Assembly (NCBI RefSeq): GCF_016086655.4
Contig: NC_052143.2
Coordinates: 27,667,886 to 27,731,885 of the forward strand
Reading direction: 5' to 3'
Source: Lepeophtheirus salmonis
Lineage: Eukaryota; Arthropoda; Copepoda; Siphonostomatoida; Caligidae
Length of the DNA stretch: 64,000 bases
The notes below the pieces were generated by a model. The model ran no database searches and was not told where the DNA came from. It saw only the letters and a list, made by a program, of their open reading frames with translations. Below, piece after piece: positions 1 to 14,000 of the stretch (positions are counted from its first letter, which is position 1; every line of letters starts with the position of its first letter). Position numbers and translations under genes: made by a program.

Positions 1-1117
1 TCTCCTAACTTGGAAATACTTTTTTTTAATTTTAAGTTGTGCAACTAACTTTAAGCTGAGGGTCAACCTGTTATTTTATAATTGAAGTAACCTAGTTAAA
101 TGCTGTTCTTATTGTTCAGGATGTAGTTAAATAAAGGTTTGGATTTACTGAACAATTCTGTATATATAACAATATACACAAGCATACTATATAATTTATT
201 GATTATAACTTAAAAGTAATGAAAATTAAAGAAAATAATCATTTCTTTTTTGTCGAAAGTGTGGATTTGCACTTAGTATTTGATCCATCAACACAAAAAC
301 CATCTACAATTATTTTTCTCAAAATTGAGAGTGGATTAGATTTGCCTCCTTTGGCGAATAGTCGTCAATTTTCGTCAAAAAATTATTATTATTAACCCTC
401 TATAGATAAAATTGGGCTGTATCTATATATGAAGTAAACAAATAATTTGGATTTTCTCATTTTCTTGATTTTTGTTCATAAATGTTTTTATATGGACGCA
501 CCACATATGTTGATCAAACTATTTTTTATTTTAGAATTTTTATTGCAAAATAAATTACTATTTCATATAAGAATGAGTTAAGAAAGTTTATTAGTGTATT
601 TAAACTTACATAAACATCAGCATATGTCTGTAAACTTATTAAATAATCCTAATTACTTGTTTAATAATATTTTAACATTGTTTCACTATGAACTATCTTT
701 ATTTGCTCAGTATTTGTATTCAATGTACTTCAGATTTAAAAGATATATAAAAAAGTTGTTATTATGATCATCATTAGCATCCTTAACAGAAACAAAAGAT
801 CAAATAAATTATATATTCAAAGAGATATTATACGTTTAAACTGCTATAAATAGAGATTTAGAAAAACCAAAACTTTGGTCTTAATAGTTAGGTATTTCAT
901 TTTTCTTAATTTTTTAACAAAATTAATAGTCTAGTATATTCCTTTTTTTACATCCCTAGTTGTACTATCATTGTCATAATAGGTATCTCGAATTTTAAAA
1001 ACGAATTATATTACGCAATACGGATTCCGTCCTAATATATCGTGTATCTATAATCTAATTTCATTATGGAATGATATCGTCAGTAGTTGTAACTGTAACC
1101 TTGATTGTATTGTTATA
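1..1117. other. AT-rich intergenic, no feature seen
   Basis: No frame, repeat block or splice pattern that I can support up to the LINE remnant. Confidence 0.6.
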
Positions 1118-1707
1118 TACCTTCATGGGGAACTTCTCTTTAAATTGTCTAACATCGGTATAAAGGGTCGGTTGTTACAGTGGCTTAGTTCCTGACTGAC
1201 GAATAGGATACAGAGTGTAGCAATCAGTTTCACTGTTTCTGAGACTAGTGACGTTACTTCATCTATTTCACAAGGTAGTGTACTTGGACCCACGCTTTTT
1301 GAAATTTACATTAACGACTTACCAGATAATTTTTCAGAAGATACATTCTTATACGTGGGTGATACAAAAATCTTATGTTCTGGTTTAAACTCTGTCGGCA
1401 ATGTCTATACCAAATTTATTAATTGGAGTGTAACTTGGAGAATGGCTATAAATGTGTTTTGCTTCCTTTCTCTAAAAAAGAGTTCCTCCACCCAAATCTT
1501 AAGGTGGTAAGTTATTTTTTGGACTTAGGAATCTACATCTCTCGTGATTTGAAATTTAAGAGGCATCAACAATACATTATAAAGAAGGTCAATCGTAACT
1601 TGGGAATCATTAAAAGAAGCTTAAAAACTCGAGACCCTTTGTTTATGGTAAAACTATATAAACTCTATGTCTCCCTTGTCATAACTGATTATAGCTCATA
1701 TAATTAA
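1118..1707 (+). mobile_element. LINE (non-LTR) reverse transcriptase remnant
   Basis: Translation on + gives, in shifted frames, HGELLFKLSNIGIKGRLLQW, then TNRIQSV, SQGSVLGP, LFEIYINDLPDNF, and a C-terminal DLGIYISRDLKFKRH and LYKLYVSL. These are the palm and thumb blocks of Jockey/CR1-type LINE reverse transcriptases. The catalytic FADD block reads YVGD, there is an in-frame TGA in WLSSxLTNR, and frames shift near 1430. It is a 5'-truncated, dead copy. An R-A fragment begins right at its end. Confidence 0.85.
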
Positions 1708-3764
1708 ATGCCATGACAGCTTAGCTTCTCTCCTCCAAAACAATAGTTAAACAAAAAATTATTTTAGTTCTTTAAAAATTCATGACAGGATTGTTTTAGT
1801 TTACTTTTTTTATTTAATTTTTCATTTCATAACTGTTTAACGAATAGAAAGAAAAAAAAATGACCATTAGTTTGTCCAAAAAAAAAATTAAAAAAATGCA
1901 ATGCTCGATACAATGTTTTAACTATTTTGAATCAATTTATAGGAAATAAATAAATATGAGTTTACAAATAAGATTGTTTATCGTCGCAAACCGAATTGTT
2001 TTAATTAAAAAACGTAATACTTAGTATATTATATAATTATTAATAAGAAAAGTGTCAAAATCCTCTTGAGTATACATTTTTTTAGAAAGTAGATCCTGGT
2101 AGCCTGCAAGAGATTAGAGCTCTTTATCATTTCTTCTGCCTATTTTAAAAATTAAAACATAATAGGGAGCAAGGAGCACTATAGTTTATTTTGTGATCTC
2201 TTTCAGTAGATATGTAATCTATCAAGGTTACCAAAATATACAGTATATATACATATATTACAATATATACAATATATTTTATAAAAATACGTTTATATCG
2301 AAATTATCTCAGATACTACATAAAATACTTCGCATAGATGAAGTATGAAGTAGAAAATCCGCAGAACTTTGTATGAATTCATGAGAATTAAGAATTAAGA
2401 ATAGCTACATATCTCAAGTGGACACAATATTATCGTTCTGTACCTTTATTTTAAGATTCATTTCACATTGATTTTCAATAACATACCATGAGTTCACCCA
2501 ATAATACTTTTGGTTAAAAATAAGCTAGAAATGATCGAAGATCTGTCAAAAACAGAATCTAATCAAATACTGGTGGCCTCAAAATAAGCAGTTTCAAAAT
2601 TACTTATTTAATTAAGTATCCAAATATTTCGTCTTTTTTATATATACTTCGGATATTTAAAAAAAAAACAGTTTCATTTATCCAGATTTGACTGTACTTT
2701 TCTATTTGATTTACGCTCACAAAGATTTATTGAACTTTCACATCTCTGAATATAATGTATATTCTTTATATTTCTTAGGATTTATTCATGCATAATATTC
2801 ATTTGTCTGTTAATTTGATACTTCCAAAAATTGTAAGATATTAAAAATTTTCATGAGACATAAATTTTATATAAATTAAATATTTTTTTCTATCACTATT
2901 ATCACAAAAGTAATAAGGAAGCTATTTTTTGTTCTTCGAAATATCCCAAAAAGATCAAGTATAATATTTTTGTCTACTTATTTATCTTTAATCTTTATAC
3001 CTAATCAAATCCATTTGAAAAAACTATTTTATTTGTAGAGAAAATATATTTTTTTTTGAAATTTACAAAATTGTTCTTATTTAAAGTAAAAGCTTCTTCT
3101 TTTTTTTTTTAAATACATATTTTAAGTCAATTTGAACAAAACAAAAATATGAACTCATTATATATTTAAAGTCCTAAAATGTTTGTTTCAAAATTCTATT
3201 GGCGTTTTATTTTTTAAATTATTTAATATTAAGATCAGAATAACGCTATTTACTACAATTTTGAATAATTAATTTATAACCTTTTTTTTTGTTTTCTAAA
3301 TTTTCTAACATACTTAATGCTGAAAAACTTGGACTTGGACTAAAAAAAGTAAATCTTAGGCATCATAACCCAAGCAAGAAATAACTAATTTGATTTCGCA
3401 AAGTTATAAAAACTGATATTTATGTGTAATACGATTCAAATCGTCTCCATTCTTTTTGGCACGCTTTTTTTTTGTGTTAATTTTTTGAGCAGGTCTCTTT
3501 TTGTTGCAAATAATTTCGGCTTGCTTCTTTTAGGGGTGATTAAAATATATTTGTACCTTAAATGGTGGTAATTCCGGTCATATCTAAATATCGTAAATCA
3601 TAACAGAGCTATATTTTAAACAAATGACCTCGCTTACTCCAATTTCAAATGTTTATTTTCTATTGATGTTAGAACTAAAACAGAACTTTTATAATTTTGA
3701 ACAGATCATTATGTCATTAATGAATAACTGGGACAAAATATTGTATATTTTGATAAATATTTGG
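1708..3764. other. AT-rich intergenic with an R-A end fragment
   Basis: 1708-1750 matches one end of R-A (CATGACAGCTTAGCTTCTCT, then CCTCCAAAAC). The rest is poly-A/T-rich with no supported feature. Confidence 0.55.
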
Positions 3765-4245
3765 AAATTATGTATTGCGAAATGAATAAACGATAGTTTC
3801 AGTAATGAATAATTTATAAATATATTCATTTATCCATAAAAACTTTTATTCTCGCTAAAAAGAGCATTGTAAGGAAGATGCTGTTCTGAAAAAAAAATGC
3901 CTAAGAAGTCTGCAGAAAAAAATCTCATAGAAATGAATGAACGGCCCATTCAAATATATGAGAATATACAGAAAGTACTAAATGATGTCAATCATGTATA
4001 TTTTTTAACTCGCTTGTTTTAAGAAGTTGACAAAATAAAGAGTAATCTTTCTTGAGCTGTTGTTATTATTTTAGTTCCTGAGGAGTGAAATTCCTACATT
4101 CAATTGCATTAAAAAACTAATGCAACATTTGTGTGAGCTTATAAAAACGGAGAGTATCCTTGAAATTTTTTGTAGAGTTATAATTGTAAGTCCTTCTTTG
4201 GAATCAGAGTAGAATTGAAGTTGCTAATAGGAGTCATTCTTGCCT
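3765..4245 (-). repeat. R-A dispersed repeat, long copy
   Basis: Shares the whole order of blocks with the 19.6-20.25 kb copy: GGAAATTATG.AT.G.GAAATG, CCATTCAAATATAT, TTCCTGAGGAGTGAA, GAGTTATAATTGTAAGTCCT, CAGAGTAGAATTGA. It is interrupted at 4245 by an M2 transposon. Plus orientation for this family is defined as the direction of the 9.5-kb copy. Confidence 0.8.
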
Positions 4246-4877
4246 ATGCTCCCCAGGAATGCGATTTTAAATCTAGAAATTATAAGGCTAATGTATATCA
4301 CAATTTATTTTCCAAAATTATTTCATCAATTCACAAATATTTTCCTTCTACATGTTAGGGGCCATAGTGAAGTTAATCCCTCGAACCAACCAACACCAGC
4401 TTCAGCTACAGCTCCAATCTGGTCCTGAACCTGGCACAGGCCTTGATGATGATCTATTTATCCATGTTCCAGGAATGCAACCAAGGGGTTCAGATTGAGT
4501 GAGGTGGGAGGTCACATTTTCTTTTCTTTTTACTTCAAAAAGTCTGGATTACGTTTTTTCTCTGAAAACGATCATGAGTCTTCCTTATGGGTATTCCCAA
4601 CACATAAAATTCCTTGAAAACATTGGTATCATCTTAAATAGTTGATTTGAACAGCTTCGTTCTCAATAATCTCCCCTGGCGGGCACCCGGCCTATAGGCA
4701 CACAATAATAGAGTTTTGTATTCGGAAAACATCTCAAAGATTCTGCATTTTTACTCATACAGTTTTGTCAGCTAAATCTGATGAGTACACTTTCATAGAT
4801 ATAGATTTCAATATTGCCAAGAGATAGGTAGAGTCTTAATCTTGTTTAATCTAATTTAAAATACCCACCCTGAAATA
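4246..4877 (-). mobile_element. mariner-like element, group M2, inserted in an R-A repeat
   Basis: The left part (4260-4440, read on -) matches the C-terminal end of the M2 copies at 35.7 and 57.1 kb, including the stretch around AGCTGAAGCTGGTGTTGG. The right part (4640-4860) matches the M2 N-terminal region (CCGGGTGCCCGCCAGG block) and ends near a degraded AAAATACCCACC terminus. The middle is deleted. Its left edge cuts the R-A repeat at about 4245. Confidence 0.7.
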
Positions 4878-6084
4878 AAAATATGAATTTCATCTTTATA
4901 AAGATAATTTTAAATAGAAATTAATCTCAAATTGCTAATTTGAAAAAAATACTTTTAAAGATAATTTAATAAAGTAAATGAGTTTTATGAATTATTTTTT
5001 ATATAAATAAAGTTCATATAAAAAAAAATTATATTTGTATTTATTGTTTAAAAAAAAAAAAATTGAATAAATATTGTGGAACACTTAATTTGGATCATGG
5101 TTGTCGATCATTATTATCTAGGATCGATACTTAGAGTAATTTTGGTTCAAAATGTGCAAATTACATAAATAACATTTTTTTTATTATTACTGCAACATGC
5201 AATAAATTACAATAGTAAATAGTGCAACATTGAAGATGACAACAAGTATTTATTTATTATAAATTATTATTTGAAACTGCAAAGTCATTAATTTAGTTTT
5301 AAATCTATTTGTAGCAAGGTCAATTGCGTAGTGTTGTGTTCATTTGTTTCGAGTAGGTGAGAAAAAAATAAACCAGAAATATATTTTCTCAAAGTTATAA
5401 TATCTTATATAAGTTTGATTTAGTATATTAACACATGCAACCTAAAATGGTCGAACGAATCAGTCTTTAATTTATCAAGTAGACATATAAAATATCCAAA
5501 CCTGTTCCTAAAGTATTTTTTGGGCCTTGGAGGTCATGAAGAGCTTTTTTTTTGTCGAAATAAAACCCCATTCTCTCTATATATATCTATCTCCTTTCTC
5601 TGTTTCTCCCCTCTTCTCTCCTCCCTCTATCCCTTTTCTTCTACTTTGATTACAGAATTGTCTAATAAGTTCACGCATTTTTATTCCGTAAGATGTCGTC
5701 ACTGCTTCCTTTTATGTGGAATAACTTTTGTTGTAATTATGGATTTATCAAACAAATTTTGCCATACTTTGCAATTCAAATGTTAAAAGACTCATATCTT
5801 ATTACTTTAAGTTATTTGTTTATTACAATTTTCATTTTATACCTTATTAGGTAGATTTTATTTTATTTCAATATCCCTACAAGAATTTGGTTTTTATATA
5901 TGTATAAACATTTTCAGCATATCCATTATGAAACACTGTCTATAATATTGATTGAAATCAGATCAACGGGTATTAATTGTACATTAACAAATCTTTTTTC
6001 CATGTTAATAGCTCTTATGTCACCAAGAATAGATCATTTGGCAGGAAGTCTATCTTTCTCTTGACAGTGTCATAGATAGTGATG
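4878..6084. other. intergenic; pyrimidine tract, no gene
   Basis: A CT-rich tract at about 5571-5643 is the only notable element. The short frame across it (5520-5786) is low complexity and not credible as a gene. Confidence 0.5.
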
Positions 6085-6525
6085 GAAATCGTGTTTATTT
6101 GGGCATGTCAAAAAAATGAAAATAAAGATGTCAACCCTGATAATTTGGAGAATGTTTCATAGGATAGCAACTTAGCTGTAATAAATTTTGATTAGATCAG
6201 CTACAATCAGCCATGACAAAAAAGGGGGGGGAGAGAAGGAAATAAGCAAGTACATAAGCAAGAATTACTCCGATGTTGATTCTCAATTTTAATCTGTGCC
6301 TAACAAGGACTTATCATTATATAAAATCTTCAAGGTTACTTTTCATCTTTTATGAGCAAACACGATTGTTAAATAATTTTTTGATTATAATTTCAGAAAA
6401 TAAGTCCACTACTCAGCAGTTAAATAATAGTGATAGCAGCTTTGGAATGGAAAATTTATTCTTTTGATTATCAATTTCAAATAAAGCGGTCAGATCAAAA
6501 ATACAGACGATTTAGGTCAATGGTC
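6085..6525 (+). repeat. R-A dispersed repeat
   Basis: Blocks CTCCGATGTTGATTCTCAAT, AACAAGGACTT, CATCTTTTATGAGCA and AAAATACAGACGATTT appear in family order. A short signal-free ORF inside it is not a gene. Confidence 0.75.
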
Positions 6526-9524
6526 AGAAAGGCTGATCCACTCTGTTAGCCCAGTGCATTGCTGAATTATTCATCCAACTAGTACTCCATGTTCCTTTCT
6601 ACTTATAAAGGTTAGAGTACCAGTTGTACTTCCAAAAATATAAAACCTAATGAGTCTTACGATGAATTTCTTTAAATATACCAATGTGTCATTCATCCCT
6701 ACCATGCGGGCAACCTCTGCTCGGTTTATAAAATAATATAAGACGTTGTTGATATGCTCACTAGGATTTCAACACTCTAGATCTCTAATCAATATGAATG
6801 TAATACTTTCTTTTCTCAAAAGAGTGCATCAAAACTTTATAATTTTCAAAATTAAAATGACTGTACATGTAACTTTTGTATATGTAGGACATGATAAATA
6901 TAATAAAAAGTGTTCCATTTGGGACTTACAAAATATAATAAAATGTATAATCGACGACAATGTTTCTTGTATTAAGAAAAGGGATTCATCTCACATACTT
7001 TTGCCGTATATTACTATTAAAAAGCTATAATAGTGTAGATTATTGTCTAGTTTTCCCACTGTTCACATCATTTATCATGAAAAGAAACATTTTTTATCAT
7101 ATGTATGTATTTTTTACCTTAAAGAATCCACATACAGCTTGTGACCTGCCAAAAAATTGTATGGAGCTATTTAAGTAAAGTTACTGCATTTAAATAGTTT
7201 TGATTTAAATAAATTAAAAAAATATTAAATACAGATACCTCCACTGTAAATATATAACTTGATAAAAAAGATATGTGGTAATTAAGAAATTGTTATGAAA
7301 TGAATGAATATTTATTTAAAAGTAGGTGATTGTTGAAAGCTGCCAATATTTGGAGATCTGATAAAAAAAAAACCGTTAATTTAAAAAAAATGTTTTGCTA
7401 CATTTGTCTTCAACGTTTGCATTCTTAGTACTTTAGGTCGTTTTTAAGAACAAGCTAAAGTACATTTTTTTATTCTTGAAGAGAGGAAATCTAAATATTG
7501 AGTAGTAAATATGGGTGTGTGTGTGTAACACTGACTGTTATTCTCTTCTATATAATTTAATTAAAATGTGTATTGAATAACGATGGCGAGTACTTTCACC
7601 TGTAAAAAAATAAGGTTGAGAATTGAATTTGGAATGAAAAAATAAAAGTTTCTTTTTAATCAGAGTAGCTATTCTAGTTCAAGTTGAACCAATAACATTC
7701 GCAACACTAAAAATAATCAATATAAGCATAAAATCTACAACTGACTATAAAAATACATACTTTTTAGTTATTTATGTTTGGCGATACTATGTATCTATTG
7801 TGAAAATCATGGATACTTGGTTTTTTTTTTTTACAAAATTCAAGATACCAGTATATTTGATAGTTTTTCATGTTCTATTGCATTTATCTATAAATAATAT
7901 AAATCGTTTTTTACATATCAAAAAGTTTTTTTAAAAGAAGATAAAAACCTGCTCCACTAAATGAAGTATTTTACAACCTTCGATTTCCTTAGCACTCTGT
8001 TAGTAAACTGGGATATTACAGACCAGTGATTCATAAAAAATACATGGTATTCGTTTGAATCTACATTTAAATGTCGATACTTTTCAGTATTCTCGTGAAA
8101 CAATAAATTTGATTCTTTATTTATCTTGATAATGCCTTGTTTAGGATTTCTTGGATTCTTCTTTTTTTAATGTGAGGACTGAGACCATAGATACTAAATA
8201 GAACAATGATGTTTTTATTGACGAGTTTGTTAAAACCTTAAGATGATGTCAGCTGTTGTTGGAGTATTTATGCTATAATAATCAATTTTTTTTTCTCTTT
8301 CTTACAATTTTTTATCGAAATACGAATCTAATATTTTCACTAAAATAATAACAAATTATATATTGTTAAAACGCCAAATTCATGTTATTAAAATTATTTC
8401 AGAATAACGTTATACGAGTATTTTTGCTCATTATATTACATTCATACTAGTATATTTAGCATTTCAATGGATATTTACGGTTGCAAAATGAATGAAATAA
8501 GTTAAAAATAATACCAAATTTAGATGAAGTGAGAATCATAATTTAATGTAATCAAATACATTATTTTAGAGGTGCCTTTTTTTAAATAGTTCAAAACTGA
8601 GTTATAAAAAGTATTTCATTAACAGGGGTTAAATTTACAATTTAACTAAAAAAATGTATTGCCTTCCATTAGGCTAATCATACATTGGCACTTTTGATAA
8701 GAACATCACTTTTATTTTGTAGTATGATCCTCTAAATGAGAAAAATTTAATTAAATAATTAAAATAAATTATTCTATTAATTGTATTGTATTTAGAAAGT
8801 CTAGAGAATTGCCAAAAAAAAAACCTTTTATGATATATACGTACATATATATAGATAGATATATTATCTCCATAATAATACAGACAATTTTTAGACTTAA
8901 AAGTGCAAAATTAATATTCAATCTCTAAAAATATTGACACCATAAAATTAGTCCCTTTTTATATTTAGAAAAATAGTCAAATGGAAAAATTATCATCATT
9001 TTTTAAATATATTCCGAAAATGTTATAATGGTTATTTCAGTACACCCTAATTTGCATATTTATGCTGTAGTTTAGAAACACCTTTTTTAACATACAAAAA
9101 AATTACAACGTCAAAAAATAAGTAATATCCTATATGTATTTTTTTTAATGGATAGAAATCCCCCTAGAACAACTTTTTTCCATAAACTAAACAACACTAA
9201 TAAGTTTGTTTGTACATTCTTTCATATCTACTAATGTAAATATACGTATATCACAAGCTTATAACTATTATTGGTATTGTTATTGTAAATAATAGAAATT
9301 ATCTATGAAATATATTTTTAGAAGATATATCTATGTATTGTACACAAATATCGTTGTTTTTGAAAAATGTAATAATTAGGATAGCATCTTTTCAAAAAAA
9401 AATCATTCTTTAGGTTGCCAACTCCAAAAAAGGCTAAATAAAAAATGTCAACACTTTAAAAAAAAATGCATAATACGAGTAAAAGTACCACTAGTATGTA
9501 TAAATAAAGAAAAAGAAAATTAAC
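6526..9524. other. AT-rich intergenic, no feature seen
   Basis: Two overlapping short frames near 6750-7180 have the composition of random AT-rich DNA. Otherwise homopolymers and a (GT) run. Confidence 0.5.
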
Positions 9525-9795
9525 GTGGTCAGCTTGACAGTTAGAAAAATATTTGGGAGGAGAACCGCTTAGATGTCATGACGTTTTATTATATCAGCTG
9601 CAAGTAGCCTTGAGAGGAAATAAATAATCACTAATCCTACTCTGTATCTAGCAAGGACATACATATACTCTGCAATAAGTACAATATCGATCTTCAATTC
9701 TGCTCTGAGTCCAACAAGGACTTGCATTTATAATTCCCCCAGCAAACCCTCATTATTACTCTTGTCTTTTATGAGCACTAGTTATTACTTAATAC
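9525..9795 (+). repeat. R-A dispersed repeat (reference orientation)
   Basis: Contains GATGTCATGACGTTTTATTA, ATCAGCTGCAAGTAGC, CTCTGAGTCCAACAAGGACT, TTATAATTCC and GTCTTTTATGAGCAC. Its right edge is 100 bp from the next copy in the same orientation. Confidence 0.8.
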
Positions 9796-9894
9796 TTAGG
9801 TGTTCTAGGATAAATAATTAAGTAATAATGAAAATCGGTTTGTAATATCATATCTAGTGATAAATATTTTCTTATTTTGCGTATTTTAAAAGAA

Positions 9895-10230
9895 AGGACC
9901 CCGAAAATCAACATGATAATCCTGGCAAAGATAATTAAAAAAAAAAAAGGAAAGTAGCTTCAATGTCTTTACATTTAATTAGATCAGCTGTGACAAGGGA
10001 TGAAGGAAAGAAAGATATAAATTAGGACATTACCAAGAATCACTCCGATGTCGATCCGCAATTCTACTTTGGGTCCAACAAGATTACTCTCCGTCTTTTA
10101 TAAGCAATCCAGTTTTGAACATTATAACATTTAGTAGGAAAGAAATTCACGAATCCTTAGTTTAATAATATTGATATAGCAAAGAAATAGAAAAAATTCA
10201 ATACGCAGATTACCAATTCTAAAAAACCAA
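9895..10230 (+). repeat. R-A dispersed repeat
   Basis: Begins CCCCGAAAATCAACATGATA and carries CACTCCGATGTCGATC, GTCCAACAAG and TACTCTCCGTCTTTTATAAG, then the GTAGGAAAGAAATTCAC block. Confidence 0.8.
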
Positions 10231-10734
10231 AAAAAAACGGGGTAACAAAAAAAATATTCGATTTGCATTACTTATCATATCACTAGATATCGTGTTCTTA
10301 GTAATATGTAAGAAAATATGATTGAAAAATATTAATAGCATGGCTTCTAAAATATGACATCTGTTTATGTACATTTGAAAGAAAAGGCAAGATAGAGAAC
10401 ACATGTTGCAAAAACGAAATTTGTGTGGTTATAGCGTTCCTTAGTAATATATTGCAATCCGTATCATACAAAGTATAAATCTTTTTATAATTAAGTCGAA
10501 AATAAGTACGATTATATTCTTTTAAAATATTGGATATTTAATGAATAAAAAGCAATATTTTATAATTATTTAATCCTTAGATTACGATACTAAAAGGAGT
10601 GGTTTTATGAAGGATAAAAATATTAGCAATAATCATTGAAAGCTTTTGCGAAGCCTTAAAAAGATATAAGGTTATTTTAAAACATAGTTGATAAATATCA
10701 TATCAAACATTTAATAAGCGAAAATATTAAGGGT

Positions 10735-10956
10735 CGGCACTCTCCTTTTCTCTTTCTTTCTCTCTCGCACTTCTTCTTATTGGATTGAGGGAGGACGAGG
10801 ATGAAGACTTGAAGTTCTAGTTTTACGATGAAGAAGCCCAGCCTAGAATTTAAAAAAAAAAGGAATAATCTCATCTCCCCTTTTTCGTTCTCTTCTCTAC
10901 TGAGAACGTAACAAAGTTATTCACACGAAATGTTATTTCAAAACTAATTATTTCAT
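10735..10956 (+). promoter_or_regulatory. possible promoter / 5' UTR of the channel gene
   Basis: This stretch is visibly richer in GC than its surroundings, with a CT-rich run (10746-10770), a purine-rich run (10785-10805) and a second CT run (10870-10900). It lies directly upstream of the candidate signal-peptide exon. I see no convincing TATA box, and the assignment depends on that exon being right. Confidence 0.3.
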
Positions 10957-11015
10957 ATGATTCATGTTTTACTTATTATAACATTGATGTGGGAAATACT
11001 TTTTGTTGTTGCAAA
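10957..11015 (+). CDS. candidate first coding exon (signal peptide) of the channel
   Basis: An ATG opens a frame of 19 residues beginning MIHVLLIITLMW and ending FVVA, a typical signal peptide. It is followed by two bases (AA) and a GT donor (AA|GTGAAA). The next exon at 15036 starts with one base left over, so the phase fits exactly and gives a Lys codon across the splice. The region just upstream is richer in GC and pyrimidines, as a 5' UTR would be. The donor is not a strong consensus, and the chance of such a match in 15 kb is not negligible. If wrong, the true signal exon lies elsewhere upstream. Confidence 0.5.
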
Positions 11016-14000
11016 GTGAAAAGTTTTTTATTCTTTCCAAAGCTGTGATGATTAATCTTTTATTCTTTAAGAGAGAACATATTTTTATAAAGTAATCACT
11101 AGTTCGTGAATATCAACGGGAAAGGCTAAGGCTTTGTTGTGGAGCTATAATTATAAGTAGAAGTATAATTGTAAAAGTAAAATAACATTCTTAAAATTGT
11201 TTAGGTGAGAAGTTTAATTTCGGTTTATTTTTTTTTATAAGCCGACGGATCATATTTTTTACAAATATATGGATTAAGTAAATTATTACTAAAAAATCAG
11301 AATAAACTCAAAGTAGAATTTATATGATAAAAAAATGATTTTTTAATAATTTTCTCAAAAATAAATCATTTAATTAAAAATATTTGAAACTATTCTAAGA
11401 AGCTTAAGTTATGTTTCTCCCAGCAGATTTTGCATATATTAATGGATTAAGACATATTTATATTTTTGTACACATTTTTGTATAGTAATATTAGAATGGA
11501 AACAATTTTTATCCGAGTATAAATGGTTCATCAAAATCAAATTAAGTGAAAACTGCTATGGTATTATAGTCTTGAAAAATAATAAAATAATAATTATAAG
11601 ATAATAGCTTTTAAAATATTCAAAATCTCCCATAACTATTTAATCTACTTATTATATTAGAATATTAATAAACTACTATTTAATTTCATGAATGTTTTTT
11701 ATTTCTTTTTGTAGAAAAGCTTGGTAAATACTATAACGACAACTAAGTATTCTAATTATTGATAATATATATAATTATTTATAAGTGTACATTTAATCTC
11801 AGTCACATTTACATCGCTTTATAAATTTATGCGTCGTAAAAGATCTAGTTTTTGCACTCTTTTTCTGTATTATATTGATATACATAAATCATGTAATATC
11901 TCTCAAATATATCAAGGTTAATTGAAATACAAGGTTAGACCATCATGTAATCGAGCTTGCTAGAATTTTCAATCAGATGTATTGTACTGACTGCATGGAA
12001 AACAGGCAAATTTTGAAAAAACACAAAACTACTCATAGTCTATGACGACACTATTGCTAGAATTTTCAATTTAGTGTATCATACCGACTTTTGACAAAAC
12101 ATGCAATCACTCATCTACTATGACGTCAATATTAAAAGCGTGTTGGAACTCAAACATCAGTCGTAAATATTTCATACCCTTGTAAAAAAAAATTGTATTA
12201 CGGGAAAAAAATTGCTTCCTTTCTTTATTAATACATCAAAAATATTTAAGCTTATCTAATTTATCAAGCTGTTAATGAGCTAATTTTGTTAGAAATAATT
12301 TTAACAGGAATTGCCATAAATATATTAACATTATTGTTTTTTTATGGCCTCTTGGTAAAAGGTTCTTTGTTCAAATATATATTTTCTTGATTTTAACTTT
12401 TTTTTGTAGAGATTTAATAGTTTATTTATTTGGAAAAATAGTATACTTTAATTACATGTCATTAAAAATATTTAAAGTATTAGATAAAACTTTTTATCAA
12501 AGTGTATTAAAGAAATTTATTTATGTGTCAGTCGGAGTTCAATATTTATTAGTTTCCGACATTTGAACATGTAAAGAAAGATACATACTGTATGTATAAT
12601 ATGTAGGAATTAGATTTTTGTAGAGTACGAGGAGAAGGCACGAGTGAAACATATGGTATTACTGAATAATTACCCCTTTTTCTTAACAACTTCTGGTTAT
12701 ATGATTTTTGGGGAGTAAATAAATAAATAATATAGCAGGGAGAACATTCTGCATTAAAATAACATAAGTGCAGGGAAAATATTATAATCAAATTGAAATA
12801 CATATGTAACCATAAATACTTACTTAATTATGCTTCATAAAAAAATACACTACATATTAGCGGATATTATATATTGAGAGGGAGTTGTTAAGACCTCTAC
12901 GACTTATTAAATAATACACAAAACAACAAGAAAAAAAAAAACTGCATCACCAATTTTTCCATTTCCAATCGATAAACTGTACTTTTCAATTCAAAAATCA
13001 AAACCAAAATAATTTTTACCCAATTCTGCTTGTTATTACCCCTTCGTTATTCTCCTTCAAATCCAAACACAAGAACTTCTCCCGGGATGTTTTGCTGACC
13101 AAATCTTAAAATATATATTTTATAAATATAAAACTTTATTTCACTTAATAGTTCTCTCATATTATAAAATCATGGAACTCCACGTATATAAAATAAAGAA
13201 GGCGTTTTACTTTTTCCTATAAGAGTAAATAGTTCTTTGATGTGTACAATCACAAAAGGGAGTATATAAAGACTGAATATTATTTTTTTTTAAGATTTAA
13301 TAAATGTAAAACTACAAATTTCAAGAAAAATTGATCTTCCACAAATTTTACTATTATAAATTTTAATCATAATGATTAATTTTTAAGTTTAATACAGAAA
13401 AAATCATTATTTTCCTATAATATCATTGAATATGTTTATTTCCAAAGAATTACCGAGACAAAATATATTGCAATACAAAAAAAGTATTTGAATAAATGTA
13501 ATAGAAGAAGAAAGATCTATGACTCATGTGGAGACAAAAAGACTTAGATAAATTTATTTTTTATTCATAATTCCATAGATACAATATATATATATATATC
13601 AGTTAATAAATTAAACACCTTTTTAAATATATAGTTTTTACATTAGTAGTTTTTTAATGAAATCAACAATTAAGATCGTAAGTGTAGGAAACGATATTAA
13701 ATTTTGTAGACTGGTAAAGATAAATAGATTATTTCAAAAGTAATAGATTGTTATCAAACGAAACATGTTTTTCACAGAATAAGACATCTTCATTGTTAAG
13801 GAAGATAAACCTTAAGAACGCATAAAAACATTTTTGAAAACTTTGATAATTAATTCAAAAAATTGTTAAGAAATGAATAGTTCCCTTAAAAAAATTTCAT
13901 ATAAAAAATATATGATGTAATAAAATTTATTTAGAAGGGAAGCAAGACGAAGGCCCAGACCAATGTATTTTACGTGAACAAATGTTTAACCTCCTTATCA

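Noticed and set aside
5520..5786. 88-codon frame
   Set aside because: It crosses a low-complexity pyrimidine tract and lacks an ATG at its front.
6746..7178. Two overlapping short frames of 94 and 72 codons
   Set aside because: Composition is that of random AT-rich DNA; no splice context, motif or repeat structure supports a gene.
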